From Methylomonas sp. (GTDB lineage Bacteria > Pseudomonadota > Gammaproteobacteria > Methylococcales > Methylomonadaceae): DNA of 64,000 nucleotides. Location: assembly GCF_023228165.1 (NCBI RefSeq), contig NZ_JALOBS010000018.1:1-64000 (forward strand), in the 5' to 3' direction. This document shows, in pieces, positions 8,700 to 17,436 of the stretch. The translations under genes were made by a program, and so were the position numbers. Below the pieces are notes generated by a model. That model was not told the origin of the DNA, did not search any database, and saw only the letters and a list, made by a program, of their open reading frames with translations. Position 1 is the first letter of the stretch, and each line of letters starts with the position of its first letter.

Positions 8700-9465
8700 A
8701 AGCGCCGTAACCCACTACACGGTATTTGTCGCCGGCGGTATCGCCGGAGTTTCTAAGATCTATGGTTTTAATATGCAGCGATTTTTCCCGTAGCAGTTTT
8801 AGCAGGCCACTGACAGGCACCCTGCCGCAAGCTGCAGCGGACGATATCGCTTGATAATCGAGCGTTTCGATCAGCTCGCTGGTATGCCTGTCGAGCTTTT
8901 GAGAAGTGGTGTAATCGTGATAATGGCTTAAATCCGAGCTGATGACGATTAAGGTTTCGTCGCCGCCCCAGAGTATGTCCAACACCTGGCTGACTTGGTG
9001 CGGGCTGGCATCACCGGCCACAATCGGCACCAGTTTGAAGTCGGTCAGGGTTTGTTGCAAGAAAGGCAGGTGCACCTCCAGGCTATGCTCCAGGGCATGG
9101 GCCTGCTCCAGATAACCCACGAATGGCAGCTGTTGTAATTGCTGGATGGCGGACTGATCGATAGCCACGCTGCCTAGCGGGGTGCTAAAGGTATCGGCGG
9201 CGCTGACAGCCAGGCCTTGAAAGGCTACCCGGTGCGAAGGTCCTATCAATACCACCCTGCTGATACTGTCGCGGGCGGGTTTTAAGCGTGCATAGGCGCT
9301 GGCGGCAATCGGGCCGGAATAAATATAGCCGGCATGAGGCACAACGATGGCTTTGGGGGCATGCCCGTCACTGGCTGCGTGGTCTAAAAAACCGTTCAGC
9401 ATATCGCTTAAGGTTGCGGCGTCGTTTGGATAAAAACTGCCGGCCACGGCGGGTGCTCTATTCAT
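8686..9465 (-). CDS. amrB: AmmeMemoRadiSam system protein B (MEMO1 family)
   Basis: The 259-residue protein is a MEMO homologue, distantly related to class III extradiol dioxygenases. It begins RAPAVAGSFYPNDAATL. The residues corresponding to the metal site of human MEMO1 are present: His44 in PHAGY, His78 in GPSHR and Cys213 in AACGRVP, with His181 in SSDLSHYHDY. A strong AGGAGG precedes the ATG. It overlaps the AMMECR1 gene and is separated by 229 bases from the divergent radical SAM gene, so the intergenic region carries both promoters. Human MEMO1 binds iron or copper; whether this protein does is inference. Confidence 0.92.
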   Translation of the reverse strand: MNRAPAVAGSFYPNDAATLSDMLNGFLDHAASDGHAPKAIVVPHAGYIYSGPIAASAYARLKPARDSISRVVLIGPSHRVAFQGLAVSAADTFSTPLGSVAIDQSAIQQLQQLPFVGYLEQAHALEHSLEVHLPFLQQTLTDFKLVPIVAGDASPHQVSQVLDILWGGDETLIVISSDLSHYHDYTTSQKLDRHTSELIETLDYQAISSAAACGRVPVSGLLKLLREKSLHIKTIDLRNSGDTAGDKYRVVGYGAYVVE

Positions 9466-9694
9466 GACCTCTACCTCCTAAGAAATACCGGTGCATTTTT
9501 ATGTGCTGTTTAAGGTCCGATATGTTACAACAAACTATCCCGGTAAACGGGAAAATTCTTCCGAATTTTAACGGCGGATCAATTATTTACGCTGATTGAT
9601 TTTTATGATTATTGGCTCGGAAATCCCGGCGTTGCCGATAGGTTAAGGGAATAAGCCATCTGTAGCCGCCTCGCAAATCCGGCAGGAGGTCTGT

Positions 9695-10780
9695 ATGACC
9701 CGTTTTATTGCTCATGATACTGTAACCACCAAGTATTGGCATTTGCTTGAAGATGGCCGGGTGCAATGCGATGTGTGCCCGCGATTTTGCAAATTGCACG
9801 AAGGCCAACGAGGTTTGTGTTTCGTAAGGCAAAACCTGGGTAGTCAAATTGTGATGACCAGTTATGGCCGTTCCAGTGGCTTTGCCATCGATCCGATCGA
9901 GAAAAAACCCCTGAATCACTTCTTGCCAGGCTCGGCAATTTTTTCCTTCGGCACTGCGGGCTGTAATCTGGCTTGCAAATTCTGTCAAAACTGGGATATC
10001 AGTAAATCCCGGGAAATGGACACTTTAATGAGTCGCGCGGAGCCGGATATAATCGCCAAAACAGCGCTGGAGCAAGGCTGCAGCAGTGTGGCGTATACCT
10101 ATAATGATCCGGTAATCTTTCATGAATATGCCATCGATACCGCTCAGGCCTGCCGGGAATTGGGGTTGAAGTCGGTGGCGGTTAGTGCCGGCTATGTTTG
10201 CCCTGAGCCACGCGCCGAGTTTTATCAGTGGATGGATGCCGCCAATATCGATTTGAAAGCCTTTAGTGAAGATTTTTACTACAAAATTACCGGTGGTCAT
10301 CTGCAGCCGGTTCTGGAAACGTTACAATATTTAAAACATGAAACGCAGGTTTGGTTCGAGCTGACCACGCTGATCATTCCTGGCGAAAACGATTCGGATG
10401 CCGAGCTGGAGGCCATGACGCAATGGGTGGTGGAAAATCTGGGCTCCGAAGTGCCGATACATTTCAGCGCATTTCATCCGGATTGGAAAATGACCGACAA
10501 ACCATGCACGCCGGTTTCTTCATTGCTGCGGGCTAGGTCTATCGCCATCAAAAATGGCGTGCGTTACGCCTATGTGGGCAATGTACACGACAAGCAAGCC
10601 GAAAGCACCTATTGTCATGCATGCGGCGAATTATTGATCGGCCGGGATTGGTATGTGTTGTCCGATTGGAATCTGGATGGTGAAGGCAGTTGCCGGTTTT
10701 GCGGCGTAAAATGTTCCGGACTGTTCGCATCGCAACCCGGCGCTTGGAGGGCCAAACGCCGTCCAGTGCGGATGGACTGA
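9695..10780 (+). CDS. amrS: AmmeMemoRadiSam system radical SAM enzyme
   Basis: The 361-residue protein is a radical SAM enzyme of the family paired with MEMO and AMMECR1. The cluster-binding motif is Cys90-x3-Cys94-x2-Cys97 in GTAGCNLACKFCQNW. Four further N-terminal cysteines (25, 28, 32, 42) and a C-terminal set (HACGELL, SCRFCGVKC) could hold additional iron-sulfur or zinc sites. The family resembles pyruvate formate-lyase activases, as in DLKAFSEDFY and HFSAFHPDWKM. An AGGAGG five bases before the ATG fixes the start. It is divergent from the MEMO/AMMECR1 pair. Substrate and product are unknown. Confidence 0.93.
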   Translation: MTRFIAHDTVTTKYWHLLEDGRVQCDVCPRFCKLHEGQRGLCFVRQNLGSQIVMTSYGRSSGFAIDPIEKKPLNHFLPGSAIFSFGTAGCNLACKFCQNWDISKSREMDTLMSRAEPDIIAKTALEQGCSSVAYTYNDPVIFHEYAIDTAQACRELGLKSVAVSAGYVCPEPRAEFYQWMDAANIDLKAFSEDFYYKITGGHLQPVLETLQYLKHETQVWFELTTLIIPGENDSDAELEAMTQWVVENLGSEVPIHFSAFHPDWKMTDKPCTPVSSLLRARSIAIKNGVRYAYVGNVHDKQAESTYCHACGELLIGRDWYVLSDWNLDGEGSCRFCGVKCSGLFASQPGAWRAKRRPVRMD

Positions 10781-10953
10781 GTCCGGCTAAAAGCAGGTGC
10801 GGGTCGTCGTCAAAAGTAACCGGCGTTTGATGCGGCCGCAGGGGGTGGAAATTAGCCGGTGGAGTTTGGCGGGATTACGAAAATAATCTTGCCGTACTAA
10901 TATACAGTTCTGTTATAAGGTAGAGGAAACTTATCAAACAACCAGGATAAACC

Positions 10954-11028
10954 ATGATTTCAACGGCTATTTATATTTTGACCATGACTTTTGCAGCTTA
11001 TGTTATTTACAGCGTTCGTGGTAAATAA
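10954..11028 (+). CDS. Predicted 24-residue single-pass membrane protein
   Basis: A very short frame reads MISTAIYILTMTFAAYVIYS and ends VRGK. It is one hydrophobic helix followed by a positive tail, as expected of a small inner membrane protein with its C-terminus in the cytoplasm. An AGGA eight bases before the ATG supports translation. It lies alone, about 170 bases after amrS. A terminator at 11062-11096 follows, but its U-tract orientation serves the opposite strand. No family is recognised; it could be a subunit-stabilising peptide or chance. Confidence 0.45.
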   Translation: MISTAIYILTMTFAAYVIYSVRGK

Positions 11029-11061
11029 CGAATATTGACGATGTGTGCCATAAGGGTGCAC

Positions 11062-11096
11062 AAAAAAAGCCCGTATTATGCAAGATAATGCGGGCT
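11062..11096 (-). terminator. Rho-independent terminator for the 53-residue membrane protein gene
   Basis: AGCCCGTATTAT at 11068-11079 pairs with ATAATGCGGGCT at 11085-11096 (one G-U wobble) around a five-base loop. A seven-A run at 11062-11068 becomes the U-tract in a minus-strand transcript. It ends the gene at 11156-11317. Confidence 0.85.
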
Positions 11097-11155
11097 GTGG
11101 AGTGGGCAGAGCTTTAGGTACTGCGGGGTAAACAACGAGGGTCGTGCAAAACCGG

Positions 11156-11317
11156 TCAAACTTCGATACCGTGGCTTAAATTCAGGTTACTGGAAAGAGA
11201 AGCCGCGCCAAACAATACGGTAGACAAGACAAACTCCCCTGACATGAAACCAAATATACCGCTAGTAAATAATATGCCGGTGAAGATATCTCTAAAGAAA
11301 TTGTTTCTGAGTTTCAT
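11156..11317 (-). CDS. Small hypothetical membrane protein (53 residues)
   Basis: The protein begins MKLRNNFFRDIFTGILF and is hydrophobic for most of its length, with glycine-rich turns (SGIFGFMSGEF), suggesting two short membrane helices. AAGGA eight bases before the ATG at 11317 decides the start; the frame is open further upstream to 11380, without an SD there. It has its own terminator at 11062-11096 and faces a divergent promoter region containing two palindromes. No family is recognised. Confidence 0.55.
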   Translation of the reverse strand: MKLRNNFFRDIFTGILFTSGIFGFMSGEFVLSTVLFGAASLSSNLNLSHGIEV

Positions 11318-11388
11318 GGTTGAGTCCTTGCCTGATTGGCAGTCAAAATTTGAAGTCGACTTAACTATAATCCTAATCAAATAATTTA

Positions 11389-11434
11389 CAATGCATCCAT
11401 TAATGCATTGTTTATTTCTTTATTTGAAATAAAG
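11389..11434. promoter_or_regulatory. Two palindromes in a divergent intergenic region
   Basis: CAATGCAT at 11389-11396 is repeated inverted as ATGCATTG at 11403-11410, and CTTTATTTGAAATAAAG at 11418-11434 is a perfect 17-base palindrome. Both lie between the divergent genes at 11317 and 11485, where an operator would be expected. The binding protein is unknown, and an AT-rich hairpin by chance is possible. Confidence 0.4.
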
Positions 11435-11484
11435 TCGGCTGAACATAATTCGAAATTTTTGGTCTCTGCTCGTTATTATTCGCT

Positions 11485-12081
11485 ATGAAAATATTCTGGT
11501 TATTGTTTGTGTTACTGGGGGCGAAGCTCGCATGCGCCGATGAGGTTTTTAGATTGGCTTTACCTGAGTGCGAGGCCCGGATTGAGCGGCGATCTACAGA
11601 GCCCGGTCTGTTGATGGTTAGAAGTGACTGCGATTTATCAATGGTTTCTTTAAGTAAGCTGTTGCAGAAAGGGTTGGCTGTTTTTTTAGCGAAAAATTCA
11701 TCGCCCATCAGCTCCGTCAGTTTGGGGCGATTGATGAACTACCCGCAATGGTCGCGGGCTTTAGCTAGAGCGGCCGCGAATTCATCGGGTTGGGATCGAC
11801 GGCGCGGTCGACCGGTCAAACCGTATCGACATGAAAATCAGATAGTCACGGCGCTGCTAAATCAATCGGCGTATTCGGACGATCTGCAGGCGGTTTTTTT
11901 GCGTTTTGGTTTTAAGTCTTGCGTGGCCGGGGTGGAAAAAGTCCTGGTATTTAAAGCCGAAACCATTTTCCCCGTGGGTTCGCTGACACCGCCCAAACTA
12001 GCAGCTAACAACTTGCTCCCCGGTGATGCGCAAGTCTGGCTAACGCTGTATCCTTTACCGGCTGATTGCCGACATCATTGA
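11485..12081 (+). CDS. Hypothetical exported protein
   Basis: The 198-residue protein starts with a clear Sec signal peptide (MKIFWLLFVLLGAKLACA, cleavage expected before DEV). The mature part contains four cysteines (in LPECEARI, RSDCDLSM, FKSCVAGV and PADCRHH), which could form two disulfides in the periplasm. There is a basic stretch, WDRRRGRPVKPYRHENQIV, in the middle. No domain is recognised. It is a single gene, with a palindrome-containing promoter region on its left and yfbR on its right. Confidence 0.65.
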   Translation: MKIFWLLFVLLGAKLACADEVFRLALPECEARIERRSTEPGLLMVRSDCDLSMVSLSKLLQKGLAVFLAKNSSPISSVSLGRLMNYPQWSRALARAAANSSGWDRRRGRPVKPYRHENQIVTALLNQSAYSDDLQAVFLRFGFKSCVAGVEKVLVFKAETIFPVGSLTPPKLAANNLLPGDAQVWLTLYPLPADCRHH

Positions 12082-12215
12082 GATGCAAATGGCGTGTGCG
12101 GTCAATAGTGCGCCGCGCCGCCGGCGCCGTCCCGGCTTTACATTTTAATGGCGGCTTGGACTAGCGTTAAACGCGTTCAAGTCTTGTTTAAACAGTTTAC
12201 GGATGGTTAAATTTT

Positions 12216-12821
12216 ATGCCTCATACTAGCGTTAAAAGCAGTTTTTACGCCTATTTATCCCGGCTGAGATGGATCAAACGCTGGGGTTTAAAGCGCAATG
12301 CCTTAGATGAAAATGTCATGGAACATAGTTGGGAAGTGGCAGTGATAGCACATACCCTGGCCTTGATCAAGAACCGCTATTTCGATGGCCAGGTCGATGC
12401 CAATGCCATTGCAACGGCGGCTTTGTATCATGACATTACCGAGGTCATCACCGGCGATTTACCCACGCCGATCAAATATCACTCTCCGGCTATTATGCAT
12501 GCCTATAAAAGTATCGAGCATCAGGCTGAAGTCGAATTGCTGAAACTGTTGCCGGATGCGCTACAAGCGGATTTTGAACCCTTGATTCAGCACGAGCAAT
12601 TACCAGCGGTAAACCGGCAGATCATTAAAGCGGCCGATAAAATTTCCGCTTATCTGAAATGCCAGGCGGAATTAAAAGCCGGCAATACCGAGTTTGAGAT
12701 AGCCGCGGAACAGTTAGCTAAAAACATCCGCGATTTACAACAACCGGAAGTGGTGTTTTTTATGCAGGCTTTTGTGCCAAGCTGTGGCTTGACTCTCGAT
12801 GGTTTAATGCAAACCAATTGA
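12216..12821 (+). CDS. yfbR: 5'-deoxynucleotidase, HD domain (YfbR family)
   Basis: The 201-residue protein is close to Escherichia coli YfbR, which dephosphorylates deoxyribonucleoside 5'-monophosphates. The HD-domain metal ligands are visible: His37 in NVMEHSWEVAVIAH, His72-Asp73 in ALYHDITEVITGDLPTPIKY, and the later Asp in KAADKISAYLKC. The specificity text TGDLPTPIKY is characteristic of YfbR rather than generic HD hydrolases. It is transcribed alone and ends at a hairpin with a T-run (12834-12877). The start has no strong SD. Confidence 0.88.
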   Translation: MPHTSVKSSFYAYLSRLRWIKRWGLKRNALDENVMEHSWEVAVIAHTLALIKNRYFDGQVDANAIATAALYHDITEVITGDLPTPIKYHSPAIMHAYKSIEHQAEVELLKLLPDALQADFEPLIQHEQLPAVNRQIIKAADKISAYLKCQAELKAGNTEFEIAAEQLAKNIRDLQQPEVVFFMQAFVPSCGLTLDGLMQTN

Positions 12822-12833
12822 CCTATCAATAAG

Positions 12834-12877
12834 CCGCCGATCCGGGGGTTTTAGACCGGCGGATTTAATGTTTTTTT
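12834..12877 (+). terminator. Probable terminator after yfbR
   Basis: CCGCCG at 12834-12839 pairs with CGGCGG at 12857-12862; ATTTAATG and a seven-T run follow at 12871-12877. The loop is rather long (17 bases), so strength is uncertain. Confidence 0.55.
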
Positions 12878-12958
12878 AATCTGTTGTTAATTAGTTATTA
12901 AGCATTGTTCATTTAGAATCTGTCCCATCTTAATTTTTCTAGCTGGGAGAGAATCGTA

Positions 12959-13297
12959 ATGTTCAAATTGGGGAAGATCCTGATCGCAAGTTTGTTGTTT
13001 CCATCGCTTGCTTTGGCCGATGGTCACGGACATGGTCATCATAAGCACCACGGGCATCACGGCCATGATCGTTACGTGGAAGTCGAGCGGGTTTATTATC
13101 CCGAACGGGTCGTGCAATATGTGCCCGCGCCGCTACCCGCGCCACGCTACCAAAGTTACGATCAACGCAGTACCAGCGGTTTGGTGGGTGGAGCGCTGGG
13201 CAGCGCCGTGGGTTACGAAATGAGTAAAGGCGACCCATTGGGGGCCGGGATCGGCGCGGCCGCGGGTGCCTGGATGGGCAATGGCATGAATCGATAA
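12959..13297 (+). CDS. Histidine-rich exported protein with glycine-zipper domain
   Basis: The 112-residue protein has a signal peptide (cleavage after LALA). A histidine-rich segment, HGHGHHKHHGHHGHD, follows and could bind metal. The C-terminus, SGLVGGALGSAVGYEMS...GAGIGAAAGAWMGNGM, is a glycine-zipper 2TM-type membrane motif. Such proteins usually sit in the outer membrane or envelope. GGGAGAG upstream of the ATG supports the start. Metal storage or sensing is suggested only by the composition. Confidence 0.7.
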   Translation: MFKLGKILIASLLFPSLALADGHGHGHHKHHGHHGHDRYVEVERVYYPERVVQYVPAPLPAPRYQSYDQRSTSGLVGGALGSAVGYEMSKGDPLGAGIGAAAGAWMGNGMNR

Positions 13298-13610
13298 ACC
13301 TTTATCCGCCGACCCTGTGCCTGACAGCAAGCAGCATGGGGTTGGTAGGATGTTTTTTCCACCACTTACCAGGTTGGGTTTTCTGTTCATACGCATATAC
13401 GAAATCGTTTCTACTGCCTAGAAGAGGCCGTCCATTCAGCTCCAACTCACCGCGCCCCCCCGTTTTTTGCCTGTCGAAATGTAACGTGATTTCGAACTAC
13501 TTACTTGGTTTTGTCTGGGTTCATAAGTCACGGGCCTGTCTGCCTTTTTGTCAGTAAAACATCATTTGATGTTAGCCTATCCCTTCGTTCGACAAAACGC
13601 AGGAGACAAC

Positions 13611-16046
13611 ATGCAATACGTTTTAATGCGGGTTTTTCAGCATACTTCATGGTTCTACTGTTTGAGCTTGTTTTTTCTTTTGAGCGCCCAATATGCTCAG
13701 GCTCAAACCTCGAATAGCCAGCCAGAAAGTAGCGAGGCAAATCCAATCAGTATTGAGGCGGAGCAAACAAACACAGTAAAAGCGGCACGCGACCGACTGG
13801 CGGAACAAATCCGCAATCTTCAAGTAGAACTTACATCGCCTTTAAAAAGGCAAACAGCCGAACGCTTATTGCCTGTGTTAACGCAACTAAACGAAATCTA
13901 TCGGCTCCAAACCGTCGCTTTGAAAAACAAAGAAATTTTGGCGGCGGAAGAAAAGCAGTACCAAGAGGATATTTCAGAATTAAACGTTTCCGGCAACACA
14001 GAATCCACTTCGTTTTTGGAACTCGTGCGCACGCATGAGGAACTCAGTGGCTTGGCAAATCGCAAATTGGTGCTTAAAGCCAAACTCGGCCAAAGTCAGA
14101 CGTTACTCGCACAGGCCAAAAATGACCTTCAGGATAAACGAGCCCCAACTGATGGTGTTACTAGTGCCGATTCCGATACTTCCGACTTGCAGTCGCCGTT
14201 GACATTAAACAATGCGCAATTAGTCCTGGCCCAACAAACCTTACGCTTGCGAGAAATCCAGGAAACTAACGCCAAGATAGCGCTGCAAGCCTATGCCCAG
14301 CAGGAACAATGGCTCGTTAAGCGGATAAAATTGTTGGAGCGGCACGCGGTGTTTACCGAGGCCGAACTCAATAATCAATTACAGAGTATCGAGAAAGACC
14401 GTTTCAACCTCGAACGCCGATTGTTAAAAGCCCGGCAGCAACAGAACGCGGCGGCCAATAGTCTAGTGGATGCGCAACGTCGACTATTTAACGCTTCGCC
14501 CGATCACCACGACATGTTGACTTATGAAGTGGAAGCAAAACGTCTGGCCGATGAAGCTATTAAAGTCCAAATCGAGCTACTTCAACAGCGCATTCGAGGA
14601 TTGGAAAATCGGAAAACCGCTTGGCAACAAGGCTATGTGGTGTTCAACAATTTAGAGAAAGCCTCCAATTGGTTGAAATGGAAAAAACAGGCAACGGAAC
14701 GACTAGATGGTTTGGAGCAAGATGAACATTTAATTTCATTGTGGCTGGATGATTGGCAGAAGCAATTGGTCACTCTGGACAATGCTTTGACGGATAAAAA
14801 CGGCGCTGGAGTCGTCCGCTGGATCAAGCAACAGCACCAATCCGTCTCGGATATTATTGCGACTTATCAAGAACAAAAAATATTCTTGGAAAACAGTCGC
14901 CGCCTACAGCAAAAACTGATCGATCTAATCATTAACAAAACCAATCACAGAAATTGGCGGGAATGGCTGCAATTGGCCTGGGATTATGAACTTTACGACA
15001 ATCGTCTTGGCTATTGGGCGACTGCGGCCGGATTGGCTATCGGCCTGTTTTCTCTTTTGTTATTCACCCGTAATTACTTGGTAAAAAGCCTGCAGAAACA
15101 CGCTGAAGCGGGCGATTCGCCGATTGCCGCTCACTTTTTTGCCAGCGTACGCCGTACCACAACCTTTTTCCTCCTTATGATCTCCGTATTTGTGTCGGTA
15201 TTTTGGCTATCGCTGAATCCTGACTCGCATGCAAATCTGAAACACTTGACAATGGTGGCCTTGATATTCCAGGTCGCAGTCTGGATGAATTATTTTTTTA
15301 AAACCTGGATGCAAAGCTACCTCGGTGCCAAGGCTCGCCGTGATGCCACCAGTAAAAGCGCCTTATCGATTTTCAACTTCATCAGCCAAGGCGTCGTGTG
15401 GTCCATAGCGTTCATGCTAATGCTACAAAACTTAGGTATAGACGTTACCGCGCTGGCAACTGGCTTAGGTATTGGCGGTGTTGCCGTAGCGTTAGCGTTG
15501 CAACGCATTTTGGGCGACTTGTTCGCCTCGCTGTCGATCGTGTTGGACAAACCTTTTTTAGCCGGTGACTTTGTTATTTTCGACCAAATACTTGGTAGCG
15601 TCGAAAACATTGGCATTAAAACCACGCGGATTCGCAGTCTGGATGGAGAGCAAATTATTTGCGCCAACAGTGATCTACTCAATACGCGCATACGTAATTT
15701 TCAGCGTATGCGTGAACGAAGGGTCGTGTTTCAAATTGGTGTGGTCTATGAAACTCTCGCCGAACAATTAGCGCAAATTCCGTTGATGTTGCAAGACATT
15801 ATTACAGCGCAGGAACAAGTGCGGTTTGACCGTGCGCACTTTAAAGCTTACGGCGACTTCGCCTTGACCTTCGAAGTGGTCTATTATGTCTGCAGCCCCG
15901 ACTACAACCTGTACATGGACATTCAGCAGGCAATCAATCTGGCGATCTTTCAGCGCTTCCAGGCTCAAGGTATCGGCTTTGCCTATCCAACCCAGTCTAT
16001 ATATCTGCATTCAACAGCGTCGCCCCAGGCCGAAGTAACTGCCTAA
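13611..16046 (+). CDS. Large MscS-family mechanosensitive channel with periplasmic coiled-coil domain
   Basis: The 811-residue protein has a signal peptide (cleavage near AQA, residue 32), then about 400 residues of predominantly helical, Gln/Glu/Lys/Leu-rich coiled coil, several membrane segments from about residue 455, and the MscS pore and beta domain. The pore helix reads GIDVTALATGLGIGGVAVALALQRILGDLFASL, split here by context only for naming; DKPFLAGDFV and VENIGIKTTRIRSLDGEQI follow. It should open under membrane tension during osmotic downshock. The frame is open from 13548, but AGGAG seven bases before the ATG at 13611 and the signal peptide fix the start. It is monocistronic. Confidence 0.88.
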   Translation: MQYVLMRVFQHTSWFYCLSLFFLLSAQYAQAQTSNSQPESSEANPISIEAEQTNTVKAARDRLAEQIRNLQVELTSPLKRQTAERLLPVLTQLNEIYRLQTVALKNKEILAAEEKQYQEDISELNVSGNTESTSFLELVRTHEELSGLANRKLVLKAKLGQSQTLLAQAKNDLQDKRAPTDGVTSADSDTSDLQSPLTLNNAQLVLAQQTLRLREIQETNAKIALQAYAQQEQWLVKRIKLLERHAVFTEAELNNQLQSIEKDRFNLERRLLKARQQQNAAANSLVDAQRRLFNASPDHHDMLTYEVEAKRLADEAIKVQIELLQQRIRGLENRKTAWQQGYVVFNNLEKASNWLKWKKQATERLDGLEQDEHLISLWLDDWQKQLVTLDNALTDKNGAGVVRWIKQQHQSVSDIIATYQEQKIFLENSRRLQQKLIDLIINKTNHRNWREWLQLAWDYELYDNRLGYWATAAGLAIGLFSLLLFTRNYLVKSLQKHAEAGDSPIAAHFFASVRRTTTFFLLMISVFVSVFWLSLNPDSHANLKHLTMVALIFQVAVWMNYFFKTWMQSYLGAKARRDATSKSALSIFNFISQGVVWSIAFMLMLQNLGIDVTALATGLGIGGVAVALALQRILGDLFASLSIVLDKPFLAGDFVIFDQILGSVENIGIKTTRIRSLDGEQIICANSDLLNTRIRNFQRMRERRVVFQIGVVYETLAEQLAQIPLMLQDIITAQEQVRFDRAHFKAYGDFALTFEVVYYVCSPDYNLYMDIQQAINLAIFQRFQAQGIGFAYPTQSIYLHSTASPQAEVTA

Positions 16047-16519
16047 GTGCAGCATCGTACATTAGCCGCAATTGATGTGATCCGCCAGAAAGGGCCGCAT
16101 ATTGAAGAATTGAATTTCTTCGCGTCTTTTCCAGATGCCAATCGATTTCACTTAGCGTGGTATAGAACAGTCCAAAATAATCGCTAACACTTTTAAACTA
16201 TAACCAACCATGGGTATACGTAATCTACTCGTTTTTGGTTTCGAACTTCTCGGCGCCAAAGGCTAATGGCTGGGAGGGATAGACGTGCGCTGGCCCAGCT
16301 TCATTACGAAAAAGTGAAAGCCAATATGTATAAAAGCTGAATTAAGGGGGGATATCATTCGGTTGCTTTGGAAAATTGTTAAGCAGGTGGTAAGCGATAA
16401 CCTATACCGTCCTACTTGACACTGATATTAATGGGAAACCAAGCATTCTAAGTTGCAATTTTCCCCGCTTCCTGTATCGGTTGGCTGATTTACTTAAGAG
16501 GTATTCGGGAGTTGTTAAA
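16047..16519. other. Gene-free interval downstream of the MscS gene
   Basis: This 473-base interval has no convincing coding region. A TTGACA near 16418 resembles a -35 element, but no good -10 follows at normal spacing. A GGGAG about nine bases before the ATG at 16520 belongs to the next gene. No RNA gene or repeat is recognised. Confidence 0.4.
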
Positions 16520-16906
16520 ATGAAAACAAAGGTTTTATTCTGGCTGTTGGCAGGCATGCTGTTGGTAAGTGGTTCTGCCGTTCATGCCGGCCCTTATCAC
16601 CACGGCGGTCATTGGAGAGGCGGCTTCCACGGCTACCATAGTTACCCTCGCTTTGGCTTTTATTTGGGATTGCCGCTATATCCGCGCTCTTATTATGCAT
16701 ATCCTTATTATCCCTATTATCCGCCTGCGATTGTGCCCGTGCCATCCAGTCCGCCTGTGTATATAGAAAGGCCGGCGCCGCAAGCGATGCAACAGCAATT
16801 TCAAACCGGTTATTGGTATTACTGTAACAATCCGGAAGGCTATTATCCTTATGTTACGGATTGTCCAGCCGGTTGGCGTCAGGTTGATCCCATCCCGCAA
16901 CGTTAA
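16520..16906 (+). CDS. Exported Tyr/Pro-rich protein
   Basis: The 128-residue protein has a signal peptide (MKTKVLFWLLAGMLLVSGSAVHA) followed by a His/Gly stretch (GPYHHGGHWRGGFHGYHS), a Tyr/Pro-rich segment (YYAYPYYPYYPP) and a C-terminal module, GYWYYCNNPEGYYPYVTDC then PAGWRQVDP. That two-cysteine module is a recurrent ending of small proteobacterial envelope proteins of unknown role. GGGAG nine bases before the ATG at 16520 decides the start. It is followed after 11 bases by a glycine-zipper lipoprotein gene, so the two form an operon. Confidence 0.75.
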   Translation: MKTKVLFWLLAGMLLVSGSAVHAGPYHHGGHWRGGFHGYHSYPRFGFYLGLPLYPRSYYAYPYYPYYPPAIVPVPSSPPVYIERPAPQAMQQQFQTGYWYYCNNPEGYYPYVTDCPAGWRQVDPIPQR

Positions 16907-16917
16907 GGAGCTCGGTT

Positions 16918-17436
16918 ATGAGTCGCGGAATATTATTTGTTGGGTGTGGATTGCTTGGCCTGTTAACGGGGTGCGCGCAGATGCCCACCGGTCCTAGTGT
17001 AATGGTGTTGCCAGGATCAAGTATGTCGTTTGAACAATTTCAGCAGGATGATTATGCCTGCCGACAGTATGCCTCTGCTAGTGTTGGCGGCAGCCCCAAT
17101 CAAGCTGCCGCCGATAGCCAGATTGGCAGCGCCGTGGCGGGTGCCGCGGTGGGCGCCGCTGCCGGGGCGGCTTTGGGCGGAGGCGGCGGTGCGGCGATAG
17201 GTGCCGGAACCGGGCTGGTTGCCGGCAGTATGGTCGGTGTGGGTGAGAGTCGTGGAGCTGCTTATGCCACTCAGGAGGGTTACGATAATGCCTATATTCA
17301 ATGCATGTACAGCAAAGGCCATCGCGTACCGGTGACCGGTCGGTTTAGTGATGCATATCAATCGCCGCGGACAAGATCTGCCACGCCTATTCCACCCCCA
17401 CCTCCGGGTACGCCACCGCCGCCGCCATTGAGGTAA
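16918..17436 (+). CDS. Glycine-zipper lipoprotein
   Basis: A 172-residue predicted lipoprotein with lipobox LLTGC (Cys19). A short N-terminal region with FEQFQQDDYACRQYA precedes a long Gly/Ala membrane-like stretch (SAVAGAAVGAAAGAALGG onward, about residues 68-105), then YDNAYIQCMYSKGH and a proline-rich tail ending PPPPPGTPPPPPLR. The arrangement matches glycine-zipper (YMGG-like) family proteins of the outer envelope. AAGGAG lies just before the ATG, 11 bases after the preceding gene. The exact role is unknown. Confidence 0.75.
   Translation: MSRGILFVGCGLLGLLTGCAQMPTGPSVMVLPGSSMSFEQFQQDDYACRQYASASVGGSPNQAAADSQIGSAVAGAAVGAAAGAALGGGGGAAIGAGTGLVAGSMVGVGESRGAAYATQEGYDNAYIQCMYSKGHRVPVTGRFSDAYQSPRTRSATPIPPPPPGTPPPPPLR

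Noticed and set aside
9587..9988. Open frame on the minus strand overlapping amrS
   Set aside because: It lies antisense to the well-supported radical SAM gene, has no recognisable protein text and no SD.
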